A DNA stretch of 30,999 nt, from the NCBI GenBank assembly GCA_036377055.1, contig DASUZD010000041.1, positions 1 to 30,999 on the forward strand. The letters are read 5' to 3'. Below are positions 24,670 to 30,999 of the stretch, one piece after another (the stretch's first letter is position 1; each line of letters begins with the position of its first letter). A program made the translations under genes and the position numbers. Source of the stretch: DASUZD01 sp036377055 (GTDB taxonomy: Bacteria; Actinomycetota; Thermoleophilia; Gaiellales; Gaiellaceae). The notes beneath the pieces were generated by a model. It worked only from the letters and a program-made list of their open reading frames with translations. It searched no databases and was not told where the DNA came from.

Positions 24670-26466
24670 CTATTCGGTCGGCGGGATGACGAAGTCGTAG
24701 TGCGTCGCGCCCGGCCCGTAGATCGTCGTCGGGCCGACCGGGGTGTAGCGGCTGAAGAACGAGTCCCTCCGGATGACCCGGCCGTGCTCGCGCACGGTGC
24801 GGTCGACGGTCACGTCGAAGCCCGGCTCGCCTGTTCCGGCCACGACGCGAACGGACCCCGGCGGCGCCGTCGGGTCGAGCGCGTAGCTCATCTTCGGCTG
24901 CGTCCAGTGCGTCTGCGGCGACGTCCTCGCGGTCACCTCGCGGCCCTGCGGCGTCCCGTAGAACGTGAACGTGAGCGTCGAGTCGGTGTACGAGGACTTG
25001 ATCAGGATCCCGTGCTTCAGGTCGTTCCGGAACTTCAGGTCAGGCCCGCCCCAGGAGACGGTCGCGTCACGCCCGAACGGGTAGTGCGAGATGTAGAAGC
25101 CGTGGTTGTGGCGCTCGAGCACGGGCAGGCCGGTCTGGAACGCGTCGTTGAAGAGCGTCGTCGCGGTCTGGCAGACGCCGCCGCCGATCGCCGGTAGCAG
25201 CAGGCTGCCGACGATCATCTGGCCTTCGAGGAAGCCCCGCCCGGGCGTCCGCGGGCCGACGACGCGGTTGAACGAGAAGACCTCGCCCGGCCGGATGATC
25301 GTCCCGTCGACGTAGTCGGCCATCAGGTGCACGTTGTGGATCCGGTTCGCCGACGACGGGCCCATCTCGGTCGTGTACGAGACGAGCTTCTCTCGGATCC
25401 CGAGCGCCTGCGCCTCGCGCGTCGTGAACGCTGCCGACACCGGCTGGAGCGCGAGGGTCGCGGTGCGGTCGTTGCTCCGTGCGGCCGTCGTGACCGCGCG
25501 GGCGAGCGTCGCCGGGTCGAGGTCGTAGCCCGCCTTCGACGGGACGACGCGGACGGAGGAGCCTGCGATCTCGAAGCGGGCGTTCGCCGGCTCGCGGCGC
25601 CAGCGCTGCACGAGCGGCCGCACGGTGGCGGCGAGCGGCGCCTGCGCCAGCGATACGGCGTATCGGCGGCCTGTCGGCACGAACCGGACGAGCTTCGCGA
25701 GCCTCCTCGACGAGAGGGTTCCGACCGCGTGGTCTCGGTAGCGGACGCTTACCGGAGCGGTGAGCATCTCCCGCGCTGTTTGGGCCGCTTCGAGCGCGGC
25801 GGCGTCAGGGATCGGAGGCGCCGCGCGGCGGAAGTGCGCGCCGACCGTCGTCGAGCCGGTGAGGACGCTCGCGCGGAGCGCGTCGAAGAGAGCGTGCTCG
25901 GCGACCACGCGCCCCGGGCGGCCGGGGACGACCACCGGGTTGAGCGAGTGGAGCCGGACGGTCGCAGGCACGGCCGCGACGCCGAGCCGGTTCAGCTTCT
26001 TCACGAGAAGGCCCGCGGCGATGCGGCGCAGGCGGAGGACCGGCTCGATGCGGTGCGTCGGCGGGATCGGCGCGAGGAGCGACGCGACGCGTGACGTGGT
26101 CGATGCCCTGCCGGCGGCGAGCGCCGCGTCGGCGGTCGCGCCCGCGTCGAGGCGGAGCAGCCGGTTGAGCGGGACGTCGAGTCGGCGGCCGCCGACGGCG
26201 ATGGAGACGTCGCGCTCGAGCCGAGCGCGGCCGATCGCGCGGATCTTCCGGATCGCCTGCAGCCGGGACGACCCCGCGAGGTCGACGCCGAGGACGCGAA
26301 CGCCGGGCAGCGCCTCGCCGCGGTACGCGTGGTCGCGGACGGCGAAGGTCACGGCAACGGCCGCCACGGCGAGCACGAGCACGAGTAGCGGGATGTAGCG
26401 CGGCGCGAAGAGCCGCAGCGACCTGCGCCTGCGCCGCGGAACCCGCTCCAGAACCGGAATCGCCAT
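24670..26466 (-). CDS. VanW-family protein with peptidoglycan-binding-type repeats
   Basis: The 598-residue protein has a basic cytoplasmic N-terminus, one membrane anchor (about 26-46) and extracellular repeats of the PG_binding_4 type (GVRVLGVDLAGSSRLQAIRKI; LEIAG-like second copy with AGYDLDPATLARAV). The VanW domain follows (about 365-520): YTTEMGPSSANRIHNVHLMADYVDGTIIRPGEVFSFN, then GGGVCQTATTLFNDAFQTGL and HYPFGRDATV. A G5-like C-terminal part ends it. Such proteins sit on the outside of the membrane in cell-wall biology; the precise role is unknown. ATG start; TAGAGT lies 9 nt upstream in the 33-bp gap shared with selA. Confidence 0.88.
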   Translation of the reverse strand: MAIPVLERVPRRRRRSLRLFAPRYIPLLVLVLAVAAVAVTFAVRDHAYRGEALPGVRVLGVDLAGSSRLQAIRKIRAIGRARLERDVSIAVGGRRLDVPLNRLLRLDAGATADAALAAGRASTTSRVASLLAPIPPTHRIEPVLRLRRIAAGLLVKKLNRLGVAAVPATVRLHSLNPVVVPGRPGRVVAEHALFDALRASVLTGSTTVGAHFRRAAPPIPDAAALEAAQTAREMLTAPVSVRYRDHAVGTLSSRRLAKLVRFVPTGRRYAVSLAQAPLAATVRPLVQRWRREPANARFEIAGSSVRVVPSKAGYDLDPATLARAVTTAARSNDRTATLALQPVSAAFTTREAQALGIREKLVSYTTEMGPSSANRIHNVHLMADYVDGTIIRPGEVFSFNRVVGPRTPGRGFLEGQMIVGSLLLPAIGGGVCQTATTLFNDAFQTGLPVLERHNHGFYISHYPFGRDATVSWGGPDLKFRNDLKHGILIKSSYTDSTLTFTFYGTPQGREVTARTSPQTHWTQPKMSYALDPTAPPGSVRVVAGTGEPGFDVTVDRTVREHGRVIRRDSFFSRYTPVGPTTIYGPGATHYDFVIPPTE

Positions 26467-26487
26467 GGGCGGCCGACTCTACCTACC

Positions 26488-26493
26488 TACACT
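26488..26493 (+). promoter_or_regulatory. Putative -10 box for leaderless selA
   Basis: TACACT is followed by 6 nt (TTCGGC) and the selA ATG. No Shine-Dalgarno site is present. Confidence 0.45.
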
Positions 26494-26499
26494 TTCGGC

Positions 26500-27792
26500 A
26501 TGGACCTGCGCGAGCTGCCGGCCGTGGACGAGTTGTTGCGAGACGAGAGGCTCGCGCGAGAGCCGCACGCGCTCGCGGTCGAGGCGGCGCGCTCGGCGCT
26601 CGAGCGTGCGCGCGAGGAGATCCGCGCGGGCGTCGACCCGGGCGACCTGGCCGAGCGCGCGCTGGCCGAGCTCGCCGCGCTCCGGCGCCCCAGCCTGCGG
26701 CGCGCGATCAACGCCACCGGCGTCATCGTGCACACGAACCTCGGCCGCGCGCCGCTCGCGGAGCGGGCGCTCGAGCGCGTGCGCGAGGTCGGGCTCGGCT
26801 ACTCGAACCTCGAGTACGACGTGTCGTCGGGCTCGCGCGGCTCGCGCCAGGACCACGTCGCTTCGCTGCTCCGGAGGCTCACCGGCGCGGAGGCCGCGCT
26901 CGTCGTGAACAACAACGCCGCGGCAGTCCTGCTCGCCCTGGCGGCCCTCGCGGACGGGCGCGAGGTGATCGTCTCCCGCGGCGAGCTGATCGAGATCGGG
27001 GACGGCTTCCGCATCCCCGACGTCCTCGCCCGGTCCGGTGCACGTCTCCGGGAGGTCGGCACCACCAACCGCACGCGTGCTGGCGACTACGAGGCTGCGA
27101 TCGGGCCGGAGACCGGCGCGCTCCTGCGCGTGCACCAGTCGAACTTCCGCCTCGTCGGCTTTGCGGCACAGCCGTCCGTTGCGGAGCTTGCGCGTGTCGC
27201 ATCGCGGCACGGCCTGCCGCTCGTCGACGACCTCGGCTCGGGCGTCCTCGTCGAGCTCGAGGACGAGCCGTCCGCGCGGCGCAGCCTCGCCGACGGCGCC
27301 GACCTCGTCTGCTTCTCCGGCGACAAGCTCCTCGGCGGGCCGCAAGCAGGGGTCGTCGCCGGGCGCGCCGAGCTCGTCGAGCGGCTTCGGCGCCACCCGC
27401 TCCAGCGCGCGCTCCGCGCCGACAAGCTCACGCTCGCCGCCCTCGAGGGGACGCTCGCGCTCCAGCTCGAGGCGCCGGACGAGATCCCGGTCGTGCGAAT
27501 GCTCCACGAGGATGTAACGCACGTGCGGGCTCGTGCGGAACGGCTTGCGGCGGCGGTCGGCGGCGCGGTCGAGGCGACGGTGGCCCGCGTCGGCGGGGGA
27601 GCGCTCCCGCTCGCCGAGCTGCCGAGCTTCGCGTGCGCGATCGAAGAGGAGCTCGCGGCGCCGCTCCGAGCGGAGGAGCCGCCGGTCGTCGGCATCGTCA
27701 GGGACGGCCGCCTCCTGCTCGACTGCCGCACGCTGGCGGACGCCGAGGTCGACGAGGTCGCCGCTTCCGTCGCCGCCGCGCGATGCCGCTGA
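26500..27792 (+). CDS. selA: L-seryl-tRNA(Sec) selenium transferase
   Basis: The 430-residue PLP enzyme converts seryl-tRNA(Sec) to selenocysteyl-tRNA(Sec) using selenophosphate. Visible features are the N-terminal helical tRNA-binding domain (about 1-65), RAINATGVIVHTNLGRAPLAERA, SRGELIEIGDGFRIPDV, VHQSNFRLVGF, DDLGSG and the PLP lysine K276 in FSGDKLLGGPQAG. Length is slightly below E. coli SelA (463). selB begins 10 nt before its stop, so the two are translationally coupled. Neither selD nor the tRNA(Sec) gene is in the window. Confidence 0.95.
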   Translation: MDLRELPAVDELLRDERLAREPHALAVEAARSALERAREEIRAGVDPGDLAERALAELAALRRPSLRRAINATGVIVHTNLGRAPLAERALERVREVGLGYSNLEYDVSSGSRGSRQDHVASLLRRLTGAEAALVVNNNAAAVLLALAALADGREVIVSRGELIEIGDGFRIPDVLARSGARLREVGTTNRTRAGDYEAAIGPETGALLRVHQSNFRLVGFAAQPSVAELARVASRHGLPLVDDLGSGVLVELEDEPSARRSLADGADLVCFSGDKLLGGPQAGVVAGRAELVERLRRHPLQRALRADKLTLAALEGTLALQLEAPDEIPVVRMLHEDVTHVRARAERLAAAVGGAVEATVARVGGGALPLAELPSFACAIEEELAAPLRAEEPPVVGIVRDGRLLLDCRTLADAEVDEVAASVAAARCR

Positions 27793-29516
27793 CGGTCGGA
27801 ACCGCCGGTCACATCGACCACGGGAAGACGTGGCTCGTCCGCGCGCTGACGGGCAAGGACACCGACCGGTTGCCCGAGGAGCGGGAGCGCGGGATCTCGA
27901 TCGACCTCGGCTACGCGCCGCTGGAGCTCCCCGACGGCCTTCGGCTGAGCGTGATCGACGTCCCCGGGCACGAGCGCTTCGTCCGGAACATGGTCGCGGG
28001 CGCGACCGGGATCGACCTCTTCCTGCTCGTGATCGACGCCGCCGAGGGCGCCCGGCCGCAGACCCACGAGCATCTGGCGATCCTGCGGCTGCTCGGCATC
28101 GAGCGCGGCGTGGTCGCGGTCACGAAGGCGGACACCGTCGACGACGAGACGCTGGAGCTCGCGCTCGAGGAGGCGCGGGAGCTCGTACCCGAGGCCTCGG
28201 TCGTGGCCGTGAGCGCGAAGACCGGCGTCGGCCTCGACGAGCTGCGCGCTGCGTTGGCCGCAGTCGCGGGCGAGGACGAGCGCGAGCCGCTGCTCGGCGC
28301 CACGCGGCTGTACGTCGACCGTGCGTTCTCGCTGCGCGGCATCGGCACCGTCGTCACCGGGACGCTCTGGTCTGGGACGATCGGCGAGGGAGACGAGCTG
28401 CGCGCCGAGCCCGGCGGCCTCGACGTGCGGGTCCGAAGCGTGCAGGTGCACGACCGGCAGGTGGACCGAGCCGAGGCGGGCCAGCGCGTCGCCGTCAACC
28501 TCGCGGGCGTCGAGCGAACTGCGCTGCGCCGCGGCGACGCGCTCGTCGAGCCGGGCGCCTATCCAGTCAGCTACCGCCTCGCCGTCGCGCTCGAGGAGCT
28601 CGAGCCGATCGCCGACGGCGCTCGGCTGACCGTCCATCACGGCACGGGACATGTCCCGGCGCGCGTCGTCCGCTCGGGCGAGGCGTACGCACAGCTCCGG
28701 CTCGCGGCGCCCGTGGTCGCCGCGCGCGGCGACCGCTTCGTCCTGCGGGGAGCGACGACGGTCGGGGGTGGACGCGTGCTCGATCCGGCTCCGCCCCGGC
28801 GACTGGATGTCGGGAGGCTCGGGCTTCTGGCCGAAGGAGATCCCGCGTCGATCGTCCAGGCGATCGTGCGAGCGCCGGTGAGGGGCGCCGAGCTCCAGGC
28901 GCGCGCGCTCCTCCCGCCGGGCGAGCTCGCGCGCGGCCTCGCCTCGCTCGAGCAGGCGGGCGACTGGTACTTCGCGCCGGAGTGGCTGGAGGACCTTCGC
29001 GCGCGTGCGCGCGCGCGGCTTGCAGACCGCGCGGAACGCTCCCCGCTCGATCCTGGGCTGCCGCTCGCGGAGCTGCTCCCGCGCGAGCCGTGGGCGGCTC
29101 AGATCGCGCCGCTCCTCCACTTCGAGCGCCGAGGCGCGAAGGCATATCTTCCCGGCGTCGTCGCGGCGCTCGGCGATCGCCAGGCAGAGGCCGAGCGGCT
29201 CGAAGCCGAGCTCGCGGCGGCCGGGGCGAACGCGGTGAAGGTGACGGACGCGGCGCTCGCGCGCTACCTCGAGCGCGAGGGCAGGCTCGTCCGGCTCGGC
29301 GACGGCCTCGCGGTCTCGGCCGCGGTTTATGACCGCGCCCGGGCGGCGCTGGTCGAGGAGTGCGAGGCCGCGGGACGCATCACCCTCGCCCGGTTTCGCG
29401 ACCTGCTCGGCACCTCACGCCGCTCGGCGCAGCTCCTGCTCGAGCGCTTCGACGCCGACGGCTTGACGCGCCGCGTGGGCGACGAGCGCGTGCTGCGGCG
29501 AGCCGCACGACCGTAA
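27783..29516 (+). CDS. selB: Selenocysteine-specific elongation factor SelB
   Basis: The 577-residue GTPase delivers Sec-tRNA to UGA codons marked by a SECIS hairpin. G1 is GHIDHGKT (9-16), switch region RGISIDLGYAPLELP, G3 DVPGHE (59-64), G4 TKAD. Two beta-barrel domains follow (RLYVDRAFSLRGIGTVVTGT, then VHHGTGHVPARVV). The C-terminal third has winged-helix segments that bind the SECIS RNA (about 385-577, ending RDLLGTSRRSAQLLLERFDADGLTRR). ATG 27783 fits the family N-terminus and overlaps selA; the longer frame upstream is a selA shadow. Presence of selA and selB implies selenoproteins in the genome. Confidence 0.95.
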   Translation: MPLTVGTAGHIDHGKTWLVRALTGKDTDRLPEERERGISIDLGYAPLELPDGLRLSVIDVPGHERFVRNMVAGATGIDLFLLVIDAAEGARPQTHEHLAILRLLGIERGVVAVTKADTVDDETLELALEEARELVPEASVVAVSAKTGVGLDELRAALAAVAGEDEREPLLGATRLYVDRAFSLRGIGTVVTGTLWSGTIGEGDELRAEPGGLDVRVRSVQVHDRQVDRAEAGQRVAVNLAGVERTALRRGDALVEPGAYPVSYRLAVALEELEPIADGARLTVHHGTGHVPARVVRSGEAYAQLRLAAPVVAARGDRFVLRGATTVGGGRVLDPAPPRRLDVGRLGLLAEGDPASIVQAIVRAPVRGAELQARALLPPGELARGLASLEQAGDWYFAPEWLEDLRARARARLADRAERSPLDPGLPLAELLPREPWAAQIAPLLHFERRGAKAYLPGVVAALGDRQAEAERLEAELAAAGANAVKVTDAALARYLEREGRLVRLGDGLAVSAAVYDRARAALVEECEAAGRITLARFRDLLGTSRRSAQLLLERFDADGLTRRVGDERVLRRAARP

Positions 29517-29539
29517 TTCGACCTGGCCTTTCCGGACAG

Positions 29540-29568
29540 TTGTCTTTTGCGTTCGGAGTGTGTAGTTT
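29540..29568 (+). promoter_or_regulatory. Sigma70-like promoter before the secreted-protein pair
   Basis: -35 TTGTCT (29540-29545), 17-bp spacer, -10 TAGTTT (29563-29568). It predicts a leader of roughly 40 nt containing the Shine-Dalgarno AAGGAGG (29605-29611). It is the only candidate in the window where both hexamers and spacing are convincing. Confidence 0.5.
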
Positions 29569-29617
29569 CGTTGCGGCCCACCGCTGGCGGATACGAACGC
29601 AGTGAAGGAGGCAAGAA

Positions 29618-29992
29618 GTGGAGCCGTCTGCCGACCGCAACGGGTGGCCGTTTCGCCGCAAACTCATCGCCCTGACCGCAGTGCTGCTGATCGTGCTTCC
29701 TGCCGCGGTCGCCTACGCGGGAACTCAATTCATCTACGCGAGCGGCACGGGAGGCGTCGGTGGGGTGTTCAAGGTCGGGAACTTCACCGGGCGCGACTAC
29801 AACCAAGTCTGGCACCAGTCCGGCAAGAAGTGGACCGTGCTGTACCACCTGACCGACGGCAGTGACGTCGCGATCGTCACGAACACCGACAATCCGACCC
29901 GGTGGGGTGGTCATATCGGCTACGCCGATGCGTGGTGCAACAACGTAACCGACAACAGCTTCACCACGTGGACCTGTCAGACCACTCGCTAG
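29618..29992 (+). CDS. Small secreted protein of unknown function
   Basis: The 124-residue product has a cytoplasmic basic stretch, a hydrophobic segment (about 16-32) and a likely signal-peptidase site near AVAYAG. The mature part is about 90 residues, rich in Gly, Asn, Thr and Trp, with two Cys close to the C-terminus (AWCNN and WTCQ) that may form a disulfide. GTG start with AAGGAGG 6 nt upstream. GC is lower than in most neighbours. It is followed 10 bp later by another secreted-protein gene, so the two probably form an operon. I do not recognise the family. Confidence 0.75.
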   Translation: MEPSADRNGWPFRRKLIALTAVLLIVLPAAVAYAGTQFIYASGTGGVGGVFKVGNFTGRDYNQVWHQSGKKWTVLYHLTDGSDVAIVTNTDNPTRWGGHIGYADAWCNNVTDNSFTTWTCQTTR

Positions 29993-30002
29993 GAGCTCAC
30001 CG

Positions 30003-30740
30003 ATGAAGAAGATCAGTCGGCCCTCGTTCGTGTTGGGATTCGCAGCCGCGATCGGTGCTCTGATCGCGTTCGGAGCAGTCGCCGTCGCGCGGCCGCATCC
30101 CGCACTTCGCCCTGCACGAGCGGCCGTGACCAAGACGGGCGCGCCGTCGCGCGATCCGCTGGCGGTCCTTTCGCGCCCGCGAAGCGCGAAGGACGAGCTT
30201 CCCCCCGGGCTGGCCCAGAGCGTTGCCGACCTTGCGGGTGGTCCGGAGCTCGCGCCCGCCGTGCGGAACGGAGCGGTACACGGTGGGTTGAGCCACCTGG
30301 CCCTTGCCGATCTCGGATCGAAGAACATCTCGCTCTATATCGTCCCGACCGCGAAGGGCCGCGTCTGCCTCGTAATGGCAAACGGGCCGCAGGGCTGCAC
30401 CACGGTCGACTTCACCCCCGAGCAACCGGGGACATGGGGCATGTTCGACGGCGACGGCTACCGGACGGGTGCACCCACCAGCGTCTACGGGCTCGTGCCG
30501 AACAACGCCACCCGCGTCACAATCGTGGACGACCATGGCGCGAGTACCGTCGCGCGGCTCGCAAACAACGCCTACTTCCTCGAGCTCCAGGACGCGACCG
30601 CGCTACCGAAGAGCATCCTCGTCGACTTCTCCGACGGTGGCTCCGCCACGATGGAGGTGCCGAAGATCACGGTCGGCGTCTATACCGGCGCGAGCGCAGA
30701 GTCGAGCCAGCCGAGCGCCCCAGGCACGCGACGGCATTAG
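30003..30740 (+). CDS. Secreted protein of unknown function
   Basis: The 245-residue product has a basic start (MKKISRPS), a hydrophobic segment (about 9-28), then a long Ala/Pro/Arg-rich linker (about 30-85). A beta-rich domain follows (about 95-225) that contains two Cys (GRVCLVMANGPQGCTTVDF), probably a disulfide, and ends in Ser/Pro-rich residues. It lies 10 bp after the small secreted protein gene, with AGGAG about 8 nt before the ATG. No family recognised. The domain's alternation suggests an immunoglobulin-like or lectin-like fold, which is only an impression. Its stop overlaps that of the convergent broken monooxygenase gene. Confidence 0.75.
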   Translation: MKKISRPSFVLGFAAAIGALIAFGAVAVARPHPALRPARAAVTKTGAPSRDPLAVLSRPRSAKDELPPGLAQSVADLAGGPELAPAVRNGAVHGGLSHLALADLGSKNISLYIVPTAKGRVCLVMANGPQGCTTVDFTPEQPGTWGMFDGDGYRTGAPTSVYGLVPNNATRVTIVDDHGASTVARLANNAYFLELQDATALPKSILVDFSDGGSATMEVPKITVGVYTGASAESSQPSAPGTRRH

Positions 30741-30999
30741 TCGAGGTCTGCCGCGACCATCCGCCGTTGCTGCGCGACGCCGACGCGGTCTGGCAACGCT
30801 CGCACGACCGCATTGCGGATCGCGCACCCAAGAGCCGTCTTCCGCTGCGCCAGCGCGCCCGCCTGACGCGACGCGCGGATCAGCCCGTTCGCGCGCTTCT
30901 TCCGCCGCTGCTCGTACCGCCGCAGCGCCGGCTCGATCTCGCCGCCGCGCGCCCGAGCTCCAAGCCGAGCACGACCGCGTCCTCGAGCGCCTGCGCCGC
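30737..30999 (-). pseudogene. C-terminus of an FAD-dependent monooxygenase, frameshifted (runs off window)
   Basis: On the minus strand the first frame from the window edge reads AAQALEDAVVLGLELGRA, the FAD-contacting helix of aromatic-hydroxylase-type flavoprotein monooxygenases. A second frame then continues the family: GGEIEPALRRYEQRRKKR, NGLIRASRQAGALAQ, AVVRALPDRVG, ending VAADLD-stop (TAA at 30739-30737). The switch occurs near 30944-30955 in a GC-only run. So a 1-nt indel has broken the gene, or the sequence has an error there. The substrate is unknown; only the last 85 or so residues are visible. Confidence 0.7.

Noticed and set aside
29517..29617. Possible tRNA(Sec) gene downstream of selB.
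   Set aside because: No acceptor-stem pairing, no T-loop GTTCRA motif and only 101 bp, which instead holds a promoter and ribosome binding site.

Overview
The window comes from a very GC-rich (roughly 70% by eye) bacterium. Gene content (DUF4232-type lipoprotein, XRE/nucleotidyltransferase pair, fused MoaD-MoaE, SelA/SelB, APC permeases, VanW-family protein), heavy GTG start use and many apparently leaderless genes point to Actinomycetota, plausibly a deep lineage such as Thermoleophilia/Gaiellales. That placement is an inference, since no rRNA or tRNA gene is present.

Layout. 1-3168: the end of a TldE/PmbA-type gene, secG, a lone receiver-domain response regulator, a small TPR-like gene and a GT4 glycosyltransferase. 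3187-5150: a RuBisCO-like protein overlapping mtnA, a likely methylthioadenosine-salvage pair. 5151-5478: a gene-free stretch with hairpins and a diverged 100-bp-period direct repeat. 10583-5479, all on the minus strand: the most interesting locus. A tiny peptide gene ending in Asn is followed by an attenuator-like hairpin, an MccB-like ThiF/E1 enzyme, an MFS exporter, a helix-turn-helix-less ArsR-type effector domain and two peptide-type ABC permeases. This looks like a minimal microcin C-like (peptide-nucleotide antibiotic) operon. pepF diverges from it.

12522-12628: three consecutive perfect or near-perfect hairpins between convergent genes. 12677-16972: a secreted phosphoesterase, a methylmalonyl-CoA mutase large subunit and a lipoprotein. 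16974-17835: an XRE/nucleotidyltransferase pair with a 12-bp palindrome at its promoter (toxin-antitoxin-like). 17780-20696: ftsH, a MoaD-MoaE fusion and a small ferredoxin-fold protein. 20735-24660: an APC permease diverging from an M29 aminopeptidase - M50 protease - LOG-family run. 24670-29516: a VanW-family protein and the overlapping selA-selB pair. 29540-30740: two secreted proteins of unknown function behind a sigma70-like promoter. 30737-30999: the broken end of an FAD monooxygenase gene.

Two translation styles coexist. Many genes have a TANNNT box 6-7 nt before the start codon, implying leaderless mRNAs. The peptide gene, its modifying-enzyme gene and the 29618 gene instead carry strong Shine-Dalgarno sites.
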